Positions 44,862 to 54,098 of a stretch of 64,000 bases of DNA are shown in pieces. This DNA comes from Achromobacter veterisilvae (GTDB lineage: Bacteria > Pseudomonadota > Gammaproteobacteria > Burkholderiales > Burkholderiaceae_B). The stretch spans positions 55,917-119,916 of the forward strand of contig NZ_UFQC01000019.1 of the NCBI RefSeq assembly GCF_900496975.1, in the 5' to 3' direction. The position numbers and the translations under genes are program-made. Each line of letters opens with the position of its first letter. Position 1 is the first letter of the stretch. The notes below the pieces were generated by a model. That model ran no database searches. It worked only from the letters and a program-made list of their open reading frames with translations, and was not told the origin of the DNA.

Positions 44862-46064
44862 TTAAACGCGAGTCAGTTGACGCAACCGCCAAGGCAAAAT
44901 GACTTGTTGCACAATACGCGACCGAATTCGGTCCAACAACGTGGCAGGCTTGGCTTGATCGAAAGTCGCCTTATAACGATTGCGCGCGAGACTGTCGTAG
45001 TTCTGCAGTAGACGCGCTGGCGCTCCCAGTTGGGCTATTGCCTCGTATTGCGCCGGCGAAAGGTCTTCGAACGGCTCAATAGGCGACATATATAGAGATG
45101 CGGCATACTCGAATTGCAACATGCAGCGATAGCCGCTCTTGACCGGCAATCCTTTATGGACGGCACTTGTGTCGCCAAAAATAATCGTGCCGGCGGGCCC
45201 GGTAACCGTCTTCAGACGGTGGGCATCAAAATATTCAAGCACGTTTTCATCAGTCAGCCGCGTTGAAAAGGGCACTCCGCGAGTAAACAACTCGTCAATA
45301 TGGCTACCATCCACATAGCAATGCGGACCGTTGCTCTCACGAACATCAGTTAGGTAGATGAACACCTTGAGGAACTTGGTAAACTCTTTATCTTGGTGGT
45401 ACAGTTGGGCACTTGCTGATAATTGGCTTTTATCGCCTTTGCCAGCGAAAGATAGCCAGATGTTTGTTTGCACATGCACCGGCGTACAACCAAAATAGTT
45501 GGTCACCATCGACAATATATAGGGATCAAATGCGAGGCTAGAAAGTAGCGGGTTGTGCGTCGCTTCATTCAAATCTTTCAGCCAAAACGTGCCACTTTCT
45601 GTCTCCTCTCCCATTGAGCCGAGACGATACAGTTCTTCACCACTCCGCAAGGCCGAGCCCGGCTTCTTCTCATAGAACGAAAACTTAGCGATCTCGTCTC
45701 TGATCGCCCCCTGCGTTTGAGCTGGAAGGCTATGATCGGAGACAAGATAGCCGTGGTTGCGTAGCAACGTGATTTGGTCATCAAGTTTGCCAAGCGTTCC
45801 AAAAATAGCCGAAGAGGGAGCTTGGTCGGGGACAGGATGCCGTAGTGCCAATATTTTTGCGGCAAGAGCATTTAACGAATGGTTGAACTGATAGAAGTCC
45901 ATTTCGAACCTATTGCGCAGGGCGAAGCCGTCACCCCCATGTACCTCATACTGTAAAAAATTGGCAAGTGCCCGTTGCTGGGAAAGCTTCAGGTTTTCAC
46001 ATTCGGTAGCAATGTCATGGGGCACTGGATAGGCGTCAAGCAGTGCTTTCAATTTCGGATTCAT
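44862..46064 (-). CDS. Phytanoyl-CoA dioxygenase-like Fe(II)/2-oxoglutarate oxygenase
   Basis: 400-residue protein with a PhyH-type jelly-roll core. The HxD metal motif is LYHQDKEF (His223, Asp225), the distal His is in SAVHKGLPV (His303), and the 2-oxoglutarate Arg is Arg313 in SGYRCMLQF. Chosen start 46064 (MNPKLKALL); an ATG four codons earlier is possible, and the longer frame runs to the edge of IS remnant B. PhyH proteins hydroxylate diverse small substrates or glycans. Placement between an O-acyltransferase and the glycan operon suggests glycan or precursor hydroxylation. Its minus orientation and A/T-rich codons set it apart. Confidence 0.82.
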   Translation of the reverse strand: MNPKLKALLDAYPVPHDIATECENLKLSQQRALANFLQYEVHGGDGFALRNRFEMDFYQFNHSLNALAAKILALRHPVPDQAPSSAIFGTLGKLDDQITLLRNHGYLVSDHSLPAQTQGAIRDEIAKFSFYEKKPGSALRSGEELYRLGSMGEETESGTFWLKDLNEATHNPLLSSLAFDPYILSMVTNYFGCTPVHVQTNIWLSFAGKGDKSQLSASAQLYHQDKEFTKFLKVFIYLTDVRESNGPHCYVDGSHIDELFTRGVPFSTRLTDENVLEYFDAHRLKTVTGPAGTIIFGDTSAVHKGLPVKSGYRCMLQFEYAASLYMSPIEPFEDLSPAQYEAIAQLGAPARLLQNYDSLARNRYKATFDQAKPATLLDRIRSRIVQQVILPWRLRQLTRV

Positions 46065-46179
46065 TGTATTGACCATTGGAATAGGTGCCCCAGGTGAACC
46101 GGATTTTACCGTTCTTTCGCGGTGGCGGTTTAGGACCAAGCACCAGGGCTTGCGGGAGGGCGCCAGCAGCGCCAACGGC

Positions 46180-47035
46180 TAAGAGTCTGTGCGACAGAAG
46201 GATGTCGAGAGCGTAAAGACCTGGCAAATTACAGGCGTGCCCAAAAATTGCCGGCCTTACGCGCCGCAACAACGACTGCTGCCAGACGCCCTGCAAGACT
46301 GGCTGTCTGAAAGGTACCTGGCGTACTTCACCAGCGATAGCGTCGTGAGCTTGGATCTGATGGGCGCATTCCACGCGCGATACGTCACGGGCGGGCCACG
46401 CAACCAGCCCCTTCACCTGGTCATGATGGCAAAGGTGCGGATCTACGGCCATGCGACGGGCACCATCAGCTCGCGTAAGCTGGCCGCCAAGCTGCAGTGC
46501 CAAGGCGGCCGAAGATCTGGAGAAGAGCGGCCCCGAGGGTAGCCTTGCCCGGGGAGATCAAGCGCCGGGAAGACCGTCTCGACAAGCTACGGCAGGAGAA
46601 ACCTCAGCAAGAGGCCGATGCAGCACGCGGGCGCAGCAGGGATGATGAGCGCAAACCGTGCAATAAGAACGGCAAGCCCAAGGGGCGCTACAAACGCGAC
46701 TTCGGTGTTCCTAAAGACAGCGGCGAGGAGGGCTTCACCGACATGGACACTCGGATCCTGAAGCGTGCCGGAGGGGGGTACGACTATCGCTACAACGCGT
46801 ATACGGCGGTGGAGGAGAAGGTGCAGATCGTGACCGGGTTGAAAATGCCTGAATGTCAGGTGGTGAATCAGGGACGTGCTGGGGTTCAGGCAGTTCGGCT
46901 TGCCGGGGGGGCACGCTGAGTGGCTCAAGCCTGCTTTAACGCTCGCGAAATGCAGTGCCAGACGCTCTGGGGGGGGGGGCGTCAAGTGCAAAACTGTGTA
47001 CAGAAATCCCCAAACTTTTGTTGTGCGGGGTCTTA
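46180..47035 (+). mobile_element. IS1182-type element remnant B (broken transposase)
   Basis: About 856 bp from the left end TAAGAGTCTGTGCG to the right end ...GCGGGGTCTTA. Transposase fragments are in two frames. 46189-46542 has the IS1182 N-terminal block (RPYAPQQRLLPDALQDWLSE, then HATGTISSRKLAAKLQ). 46497-46919 has the mid-region (EGFTDMDTRILKRAGGGYDY and YNAYTAVEEKVQ). The catalytic region is incomplete and frameshifted, so the element is dead. Remnant A is the same element in the same orientation about 4.1 kb upstream. Confidence 0.8.
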
Positions 47036-47391
47036 GGGACGAGGGTTTATTAGCTCGGCACTGTGCGCGCAATGGAATTTTTACGATCAAGTTTGTTCCC
47101 TTCACCTCCGAAGGATGTCTTGCGAATGTTACAATTGGAGTGTTGTGTAATGCTCGAATTGGGGAGCATACTCTTGCGCGCTTGCTGGCCCGTCTTCTTC
47201 AAGATTGGCCTCGCACAAGATTTGCGAACGTTGCGCGACAAGTGGTTACTCATATGAGGGGGTGTCTTTAGTTTATTCTAGATAGGCACGTTCAGTTTGT
47301 TCATGATTTGAACGAATGCCTTTTCTGTATTTGGGAAGAGCAACGGCAAACGAGTCGGTCCCCTCCTTTTCACTCCGCTTCTAGCTTGTAT
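47036..47391. other. Gene-free stretch before the polysaccharide operon
   Basis: About 356 bp without a gene I can support. Small fragments in several frames are not convincing. The promoter of the operon presumably lies here, but I see neither a JUMPstart/ops element nor a clear -35/-10. Confidence 0.5.
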
Positions 47392-47748
47392 ATGATCGAT
47401 CACCGGCTCAAATCTCAGGAAGACACGAATTTTAGAGTGATGAAGTGTTTGGAAGAGAATCCGGACATTACCCAACGCGAGCTTGCGAAACAGCTCGGAA
47501 TCAGCTTGGGTGGTGTCAATTATTGCATCAAGGCCTTGATGGAAAAGGGTTTGGTGAAGATGCAGAATTTCAGCCATAGTAAAAATAAGTTCGGCTATGT
47601 ATATCTGCTGACGCCTGCCGGTATTTCTGAAAAGGCTGCGCTTACTACACGCTTCCTCAAGAAAAAGATGCAAGAGTACGAGGCTATCCGTATAGAGATC
47701 GAGGCTCTGAAGAAAGAAGTGTCAAAAATGAATGGAGCCAATGAATGA
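47392..47748 (+). CDS. MarR-family EPS-associated transcriptional regulator
   Basis: 118-residue regulator. The winged HTH is at about residues 10-75 ([36 protein letters not shown]), followed by a C-terminal coiled coil (about 85-115, [21 protein letters not shown]). It belongs to the small EPS-associated MarR group often found at the start of polysaccharide operons. The ATG at 47392 ([11 protein letters not shown]) starts the conserved part; the upstream in-frame extension is not. It overlaps ugd (ATGA), so it is the first gene of the operon. Confidence 0.88.
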   Translation: MIDHRLKSQEDTNFRVMKCLEENPDITQRELAKQLGISLGGVNYCIKALMEKGLVKMQNFSHSKNKFGYVYLLTPAGISEKAALTTRFLKKKMQEYEAIRIEIEALKKEVSKMNGANE

Positions 47749-48911
47749 AAATTGCCATCGCGGGCAGCGGGTATGTTGGCCTGTCCAATGCAGTACTGCT
47801 GGCCCAACACCATGAAGTCGTGGCCCTCGACGTGGTGGCTTCGAAAGTGGATATGCTGAACCGGCAGGAATCTCCAATTGTGGACGCCGAACTCGAACAC
47901 TACCTGAAGACCAAAAGCCTTAATCTACGGGCGACCTTGGATAAGGCGGACGCCTATCTGGGCGCGGACTTTGTAATTGTGGCGACGCCGACTGACTATG
48001 ATCCAGAGTCGAATCACTTTGATACTCGAAGCGTTGAAGCGGTCATCAAAGATGTCATGACGCTGAATCCGGAGGCGGTCATTGTTATAAAGTCCACTGT
48101 TCCTGTCGGGTACACTGAGAAAACGCGCAGCGCACTGGGTTGCCGTAACTTGTTCTTTTCGCCAGAGTTTTTGCGGGAAGGCAAGGCCTTATACGACAAT
48201 CTCTATCCGTCGCGAATTATTGTCGGTGAGCAATCGGCACGCGCCGAGATATTTGCAAATTTACTCAAAGAAGGGGCGTTGAAAAAAGACATCCCTATCC
48301 TCTACACCAATTCGACGGAAGCGGAAGCCGTAAAACTGTTCTCGAATACGTTTCTGGCGATGAGGGTAGCGTACTTCAACGAGCTCGACACCTACGCAGC
48401 TACACATGGTTTGGATTCACGCCAGATCATCGAAGGGGTGGGCCAGGATCCGCGCATCGGCAATCACTATAACAATCCGTCTTTTGGCTACGGCGGCTAC
48501 TGCTTGCCCAAGGACACCAAGCAGCTGCTTGCTAACTACCGTGATGTTCCACAGAATTTGATCCATGCGATTGTCGAGTCCAACACGACACGCAAGGATT
48601 ACATCGCTAATAGCATCTTGGCGCGCAAGCCGCGAATCGTGGGTATCTATCGCCTGATCATGAAAAGTGGTTCGGATAATTTTCGTGCGTCTAGTGTTCA
48701 GGGAATTATGAAACGCATCAAGGCCAAGGGCGTGGAAATTATCGTGTATGAGCCCGCTTTGATCGAGAATGAGTTTTTCCATTCTAGCGTGATACGAGAT
48801 TTGGATGAATTCAAGCGACGTTCGGACGTAATTGTCGCCAATAGGATGAGTCCCAAGTTGGTCGACGTTGAGTCGAAGGTATATACCCGCGACCTATTTG
48901 GAAATGATTGA
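47745..48911 (+). CDS. ugd: UDP-glucose 6-dehydrogenase
   Basis: Oxidises UDP-glucose to UDP-glucuronate with two NAD+. 388 residues, the E. coli Ugd length. The Rossmann motif is [29 protein letters not shown], the linker [24 protein letters not shown], and the catalytic cysteine loop [15 protein letters not shown] are all present. It starts inside the stop of the MarR gene. UDP-glucuronate is the substrate of the decarboxylase encoded at 60604, giving UDP-xylose. Confidence 0.96.
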   Translation: MKIAIAGSGYVGLSNAVLLAQHHEVVALDVVASKVDMLNRQESPIVDAELEHYLKTKSLNLRATLDKADAYLGADFVIVATPTDYDPESNHFDTRSVEAVIKDVMTLNPEAVIVIKSTVPVGYTEKTRSALGCRNLFFSPEFLREGKALYDNLYPSRIIVGEQSARAEIFANLLKEGALKKDIPILYTNSTEAEAVKLFSNTFLAMRVAYFNELDTYAATHGLDSRQIIEGVGQDPRIGNHYNNPSFGYGGYCLPKDTKQLLANYRDVPQNLIHAIVESNTTRKDYIANSILARKPRIVGIYRLIMKSGSDNFRASSVQGIMKRIKAKGVEIIVYEPALIENEFFHSSVIRDLDEFKRRSDVIVANRMSPKLVDVESKVYTRDLFGND

Positions 48912-48931
48912 AATCAACGGGGTTTAATAAA

Positions 48932-49930
48932 ATGTTTGAAAATAAAACCATACTAGTTACGGGCGGCACGGGGTCATTCGGCAATACCTTCGTTCCGATG
49001 ACCCTGGCTAAGTACAACCCGAAGAAGATCATTGTCTTCTCGCGGGACGAGATGAAGCAGTGGGATATGGCGAAGAAGTATCAGAAGGATGATCGCATCC
49101 GCTTCTTCATTGGTGACGTGCGTGACAAGGATCGGCTTTACCGCGCGCTGGACGGTGTGGACTACGTTGTACACGCTGCAGCGACCAAGATTGTTCCGAC
49201 TGCTGAATACAACCCGTTCGAGTGCGTGAAGACCAATGTCATTGGGGCCATGAACTTGATTGATGCATGTATCGATAAGGGTATCAAACGGGTTGTGGCC
49301 CTTTCCACCGACAAGGCGAGTAGCCCTATAAATCTGTACGGCGCGACCAAACTTGCATCGGATAAATTGTTCGTTGCGGGCAACTCGTACTCAGGCGGAC
49401 ACAACACACGATTTGCTGTCGTTCGCTACGGCAATGTTATGGGGTCGCGTGGTTCCGTCATTCCGTTCTTTATGTCCATCAAGGACAAGGGCGTGCTGCC
49501 GATCACCGACCCGCGGATGACACGTTTCATGATCTCGCTGGAAGAGGGAGTGGAACTTGTCTGGCATGCCTTCGAAGACATGGAAGGCGGCGAGATCTAC
49601 GTCAAAAAGATTCCGTCCATGAAGGTCTCGGACCTGGCGCGGGTCGTTGCCCCTAACGCGAAGCAGGAGGTTATCGGAATCCGACCTGGCGAGAAGTTGC
49701 ACGAGCAGATGATTAGCGCCGAGGACGCACACTACACGTACGAGTATCCTGAGCATTTCAAGATATTGCCAACGATCAACGAATGGGCAACTTGTCAGAA
49801 GCGCATCAAGACTGGGAAGAAGGTGGTTGAGGGTTTCGTTTATGCCAGCGACAATAATAGCGAGTGGATGCGGGACGAAGATCTGCAGGACTGGATCGAC
49901 AAGAATCGTGAAAAGATCGGAGTCATCTGA
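48932..49930 (+). CDS. pseB: UDP-N-acetylglucosamine 4,6-dehydratase (inverting), PseB
   Basis: First step of pseudaminic acid synthesis: C4 oxidation, C6 dehydration and C5 epimerisation of UDP-GlcNAc. 332-residue extended SDR with LVTGGTGSFGNTFV (NAD-binding), ALSTDKASSPINLYGATKLASDK (catalytic region) and the C-terminal KIPSMKVSDLARV and GIRPGEKLHEQMIS segments characteristic of PseB/FlaA1. The true start is the ATG at 48932; the earlier TTG is not used. The stop overlaps the pseC start by one base. Confidence 0.93.
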   Translation: MFENKTILVTGGTGSFGNTFVPMTLAKYNPKKIIVFSRDEMKQWDMAKKYQKDDRIRFFIGDVRDKDRLYRALDGVDYVVHAAATKIVPTAEYNPFECVKTNVIGAMNLIDACIDKGIKRVVALSTDKASSPINLYGATKLASDKLFVAGNSYSGGHNTRFAVVRYGNVMGSRGSVIPFFMSIKDKGVLPITDPRMTRFMISLEEGVELVWHAFEDMEGGEIYVKKIPSMKVSDLARVVAPNAKQEVIGIRPGEKLHEQMISAEDAHYTYEYPEHFKILPTINEWATCQKRIKTGKKVVEGFVYASDNNSEWMRDEDLQDWIDKNREKIGVI

Positions 49931-51096
49931 TGCAATCCATCCCGTATGGCCGCCAACATATCAATCAGGCGGATATCGACGCCGTCGTGCAGGTTCTGCA
50001 ATCGGATTACCTGACGCAAGGTCCTGCAGTGCCGAAGTTCGAAAGGCTTCTGGCGGACTATTGTGGTACCGCACACGCGCTGGCCGTCAATAGTGCGACA
50101 TCGGCGCTGCATATCGCATGTCTGGCACTAGATTTGGGGCCAGGTGATTGGCTTTGGACCTCCACGGTCACGTTTGTGGCATCAGCCAATTGCGGCCTGT
50201 ATTGCGGCGCCCAGGTTGATTTCGTGGATGTTGATTCGCGGACGTACAATCTGTGTCCAGTTGCGCTGGAACGCAAGCTTGAGCAGGCCGAACGGGAAGG
50301 GAAATTGCCGAAGGTCGTGGTGCCGGTGCACCTAACGGGGCAGGCCTGTGATATGCGAGTGATCCACGCGTTGGGCCAGCGCTACGGCTTCAGGATTATC
50401 GAAGACGCGTCCCATGGAGTGGGCGGACGTTACCGGGACCGGCCGATCGGGGCATGCGAGTACAGCGATATCACGGTGTTCAGCTTCCATCCTGTCAAGA
50501 TCATCACGACAGCTGAGGGGGGCATTGCGATGACCAATAACGACGGGTTGGCCGAGCGCATGGCGCTTTTGCGCAGCCATGGCATTACGCGGGATCCCGC
50601 GAAAATGACGCACGAGCCGGATGGCGGCTGGTATTACCAGCAAATCATGCTGGGCTACAACTACCGCATGACGGAATTGCAGGCTGCATTGGGTGTAAGC
50701 CAGATGGATCGTCTGGACGAATTTGTTTCTCGGCGCCATGTGCTTGCGCGCCGATATGACGCTTTGCTTGCGAATTGCGCCGTGACCGTGCCATGGCAGC
50801 ACCCGGATACATACTCCGGCCTGCATCTCTATGTTGTCCGTGTGCAGTTGGACAAGATCCGCCGTACGCATCGGCAAGTCTTTGACGAGATGCGTGAGAA
50901 AGGCATTGGCGTCAATCTGCATTACATCCCTGTGCATCTACAGCCGTACTATGCCTCCATGGGCTTTCAGGCAGGCGATTTTCCCGAAGCCGAGCGCTAT
51001 TACACGGAAGCGATTAGTTTGCCGATGTACGCGACTTTGCAGGAGTCCGAGCAAGACCGCGTTGTTGACGTGTTGCGTGAGGCGCTGGGCAACTGA
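49930..51096 (+). CDS. pseC: UDP-4-amino-4,6-dideoxy-AltNAc transaminase, PseC
   Basis: 388-residue PLP aminotransferase of the DegT/DnrJ/EryC1 family that aminates C4 of the PseB product. Motifs: VNSATSALHIACLALDLGPGD, IIEDASHGVGGRYRD (Asp of the cofactor site) and Lys190 in VFSFHPVKIITTAEGG, which forms the Schiff base. Length and the HINQADIDAVVQVLQSDYLTQG start are typical of PseC. Start and stop are tightly linked to pseB (TGATG), with 14 bp to the next gene. Confidence 0.93.
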   Translation: MQSIPYGRQHINQADIDAVVQVLQSDYLTQGPAVPKFERLLADYCGTAHALAVNSATSALHIACLALDLGPGDWLWTSTVTFVASANCGLYCGAQVDFVDVDSRTYNLCPVALERKLEQAEREGKLPKVVVPVHLTGQACDMRVIHALGQRYGFRIIEDASHGVGGRYRDRPIGACEYSDITVFSFHPVKIITTAEGGIAMTNNDGLAERMALLRSHGITRDPAKMTHEPDGGWYYQQIMLGYNYRMTELQAALGVSQMDRLDEFVSRRHVLARRYDALLANCAVTVPWQHPDTYSGLHLYVVRVQLDKIRRTHRQVFDEMREKGIGVNLHYIPVHLQPYYASMGFQAGDFPEAERYYTEAISLPMYATLQESEQDRVVDVLREALGN

Positions 51097-51110
51097 GCGG
51101 GGGATCTGCG

Positions 51111-51983
51111 ATGAATCAGCGTTTAGCATTGGGAACTGCGCAGTTCGGCTTGGCCTACGGCATTGCTAATCAGACCGGACGTGTCGCGCCGGAAGCAGTC
51201 GAGCGCATTCTGGCGGAGGCCAGGTCGGCGGGGGTCGATACGTTGGACACGGCTGTCGCCTATGGCGACAGCGAGTTGGCGCTGGGGGAGGCGGGGGTGG
51301 CAGGCTGGCGAATTATCAGCAAGCTGCCCGCGGTTCCCGACAATTGCGGGGATTGCGGCGAGTGGGTGCGCAACCAGGTCGACGGTTCATTGCAGCGTTT
51401 GCGCGTCGGCGCGTTGTATGGACTCCTGTTGCATAGGCCCGAGCAGTTGCTAGGTCCCCACGGCCCTGCGCTGGCGTATGCGCTTCGCAGACTGAAGCAA
51501 GATGGCGTCGTGGAGAAAATTGGCGTTTCGATCTATGCGCCGCAAGAGCTTGCGACCTTGTTGCAGGCCCTGGATATAGACATGGTGCAAGCGCCATTTA
51601 ACTTGCTGGATCAACGCATGCTCGAGACGGGCTGGGCGGATCGCCTGAAGACTGCTGGTATTGAGTTGCACGTACGGTCTGTTTTTCTGCAAGGTCTGCT
51701 CCTGATACCGCGTGAGTGCCGGCCCGCAAAATTCGACCGCTGGGGTGGCGTATGGCAGGAATGGGAGCGCTGGCTGCGTGCCGAGGGCCTGCTGCCTATG
51801 GACGCTTGCTTGCGCTTTGCCTTGGCTGCATCGGCAGTAGATAAGGTTGTGGTCGGTGTGGACAGCGTGGAGCAGCTGCGCGGCATTCTGGATGTTTCAC
51901 ATACGCCATTACGGGATCTACCATCCTGGCCGACGCCCGTAGATACCGATTTGCTCAACCCCGCTCGGTGGACTTCACTATGA
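51111..51983 (+). CDS. Aldo/keto reductase in the nonulosonate operon
   Basis: 290-residue (alpha/beta)8 NADPH reductase. Catalytic tetrad candidates: Asp in DTLDTAVAYGDSE, Tyr in the same motif, Lys in IISKLPAV, His in LLLHRPEQL. It resembles the AKRs found in nonulosonate (pse/leg) loci, whose exact reaction is not established. It shares ATGA with the next gene, so translation is coupled. Probable role: reducing a keto sugar or nonulosonate intermediate, perhaps together with the fused aminotransferase. Confidence 0.82.
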   Translation: MNQRLALGTAQFGLAYGIANQTGRVAPEAVERILAEARSAGVDTLDTAVAYGDSELALGEAGVAGWRIISKLPAVPDNCGDCGEWVRNQVDGSLQRLRVGALYGLLLHRPEQLLGPHGPALAYALRRLKQDGVVEKIGVSIYAPQELATLLQALDIDMVQAPFNLLDQRMLETGWADRLKTAGIELHVRSVFLQGLLLIPRECRPAKFDRWGGVWQEWERWLRAEGLLPMDACLRFALAASAVDKVVVGVDSVEQLRGILDVSHTPLRDLPSWPTPVDTDLLNPARWTSL

Positions 51984-54007
51984 AGATCGTAGCGATTGTG
52001 CAGGCGCGCATGGGCTCTACGCGCCTGCCCAACAAAGTCATGAAACTCATTGGCGGCACGCCGATGATCGAGTTGCTGCTGGCACGCTTGTCGCACTCAC
52101 AGGAGATCGATGAAATTGTCGTTGCAACCTCGAACACTAGACAGAACGACCCGTTGGTTAGCCATGTTCGAGCTTTGGGGTACCAATGCCATCAGGGAAG
52201 CGAAGAGGATGTATTGGATCGCTACTATCAGACCGCACGGGCAAGTTTGGCCACGACTGTGGTTCGGATCACGGGTGATTGCCCGTTGATGGATCCTGCT
52301 TTAGTCGATCAGATGATCCGGGAGTACAAGGCAGCAGGAGTAGATTACTTCTCGAATGTGAATCCTCCGACCTATCCGGATGGTCTAGATATCGAAGTTT
52401 TCAGCTTTGCCGTGCTGGAGCGGGCAGCTAAGGACGCATCGGAGCCATTTGACCGCGAGCATGTCACTCCTTATTTGCGAGTATCAAATCGCTTTAGTCA
52501 GGCTAGTGCTCAGGGCGAAGAAAATCTTTCGGGATTGCGTTGGACGGTAGACGAACCCGCCGACTTTGACGTGATTTCCCAAGTGTTCGCGCATTTCGCG
52601 CCAGAGATTCATTTTACGTGGCAGCAAGTGCTGGATTTACAGCGCACTCGGCCGCAATTGTTTTCTGCCAACAAACAACTTATCCGAAACGAGGGAGCCA
52701 ATATGGGCACCGGTCAAAAACTTTGGAAGCGCGCCAAGCAGATCATCCCGGGAGGGAACATGCTCTTGTCCAAACGGGCAGAAATGATGCTGCCAGATCA
52801 GTGGCCGGCGTATTTCAGCAAGGCGAAGGGCTGCCGGGTGTGGGATCTGGACGGTAACGAGTACGTTGACATGTCGTTAATGGGCGTGGGCACAAACAGT
52901 CTGGGCTATGGTAATCACGAAGTCGACATGGTGGTGCGCCAAGTGGTTGAGCTTGGAAACATGACGACCCTGAATTGCCCCGAAGAAGTTTACCTGGCCG
53001 AGAAGCTGATCGAAATGCATCCTTGGGCCGACATGGCGCGATTTGCCCGGTCGGGTGGTGAAGCCAACGCGATCGCCATTCGCATCGCACGTGCGGCGTC
53101 CGGCCGCGACAAGGTTGCGGTTTGCGGCTACCACGGCTGGCACGATTGGTACCTGTCGGCGAACCTGGGCGAAAATGAGAATCTTGCGGGCCATTTGCTG
53201 CCAGGCTTGGAACCAAATGGTGTACCGCAGAACCTGCGCGGAACAGTATTCCCTTTCACCTACAATAACTACGCCGAGCTTGAAGCATTGGTAAGCGCCC
53301 ACGATATCGGTGTCATCAAGATGGAAGTCGTGCGTAATAAGGGCCCGGAGGACAACTTCCTTCAGAAGGTTCGCAAGCTGGCCACTGATCGCGGTATTGT
53401 GCTGATTTTCGACGAATGTACCTCGGGCTTCCGGCAAACGTTTGGCGGATTGCACAAGATGTATGGGGTTGAGCCCGACATGGCTATATTCGGCAAGACG
53501 CTGGGCAACGGCTACGCGATTACCGCGACAATCGGCCGCCGCGAGATCATGGAGGCTGCTCAGTCCACCTTTATCAGCAGCACGTTCTGGACGGAGCGTA
53601 TCGGCCCCGCCGCAGCGCTCAAGACGCTTGAAGTGATGGAGCGGACCAAGTCTTGGGAGACGTTAACCAAAATCGGCCTGGGTATCCGCGAGAGTTGGCA
53701 GAAACTGGCCGACAAGCATCGCTTGAAGATCGACCAATGGGGTCTGCCGGCCCTGACGGGCTATACATTTCAGAGTCCCAATGCGCTGGCCTACAAGACG
53801 CTGGTGACTCAGGAAATGCTTGCAAAGGGCTATCTCGCGGGCAACAGCGTGTATACCTGCACAGAGCATACCCCGGAGATCGTCGAAGGGTATTTCGCAG
53901 CGCTTGATCCGGTTTTCGCGCTTGTGAAGGAATGCGAGGACGGCCGAGATGTGATGGGATTACTAAATGGTCCGGTTTGCCATGGCGGGTTCAAACGACT
54001 GAACTGA
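51980..54007 (+). CDS. SpsF/PseF-like cytidylyltransferase fused to class III aminotransferase
   Basis: 675 residues. Residues 1-235 are an SpsF-type nucleotidyltransferase (VAIVQARMGSTRLPNKVM, RITGDCPLMDPALVD, FDREHVTPYLR). It is likely to activate the nonulosonate with CTP, the role of PseF, which is otherwise missing here. Residues 245-675 are a glutamate-1-semialdehyde-aminotransferase-like class III PLP enzyme: GGEANAIAIRIAR, Asp478 in LIFDECTSGFR, and Lys506 in IFGKTLGNGY. The start overlaps the AKR stop. The fused aminotransferase implies an amino group is added to, or exchanged on, the nonulosonate or its precursor; substrate unknown. Confidence 0.85.
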   Translation: MKIVAIVQARMGSTRLPNKVMKLIGGTPMIELLLARLSHSQEIDEIVVATSNTRQNDPLVSHVRALGYQCHQGSEEDVLDRYYQTARASLATTVVRITGDCPLMDPALVDQMIREYKAAGVDYFSNVNPPTYPDGLDIEVFSFAVLERAAKDASEPFDREHVTPYLRVSNRFSQASAQGEENLSGLRWTVDEPADFDVISQVFAHFAPEIHFTWQQVLDLQRTRPQLFSANKQLIRNEGANMGTGQKLWKRAKQIIPGGNMLLSKRAEMMLPDQWPAYFSKAKGCRVWDLDGNEYVDMSLMGVGTNSLGYGNHEVDMVVRQVVELGNMTTLNCPEEVYLAEKLIEMHPWADMARFARSGGEANAIAIRIARAASGRDKVAVCGYHGWHDWYLSANLGENENLAGHLLPGLEPNGVPQNLRGTVFPFTYNNYAELEALVSAHDIGVIKMEVVRNKGPEDNFLQKVRKLATDRGIVLIFDECTSGFRQTFGGLHKMYGVEPDMAIFGKTLGNGYAITATIGRREIMEAAQSTFISSTFWTERIGPAAALKTLEVMERTKSWETLTKIGLGIRESWQKLADKHRLKIDQWGLPALTGYTFQSPNALAYKTLVTQEMLAKGYLAGNSVYTCTEHTPEIVEGYFAALDPVFALVKECEDGRDVMGLLNGPVCHGGFKRLN

Positions 54008-54044
54008 TCTAGCGCCGGGTTCCTCCGCTAACGCGCATGCCGGG

Positions 54045-54059
54045 CTTGATCAGATCAAG
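54045..54059. promoter_or_regulatory. Perfect palindrome upstream of pseI
   Basis: CTTGATC-A-GATCAAG in the only notable gap (91 bp) inside the pse operon, 39 bp before the pseI start. Could be a protein-binding site or an mRNA hairpin modulating pseI expression. Confidence 0.35.
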
Positions 54060-54098
54060 GCCAGCGTGAATTGTTGTGAAGTTTTCAGAGTAAATGCT

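Noticed and set aside
46969..46979. Run of eleven G as a phase-variable tract
   Set aside because: It lies inside the dead IS remnant, not in a promoter or intact reading frame.
47063..47271. Possible hexapeptide-acetyltransferase fragment beside IS remnant B
   Set aside because: Only a few residues (NVTIGVLCNARIGEHT) look suggestive; the rest of the frame does not fit any family.
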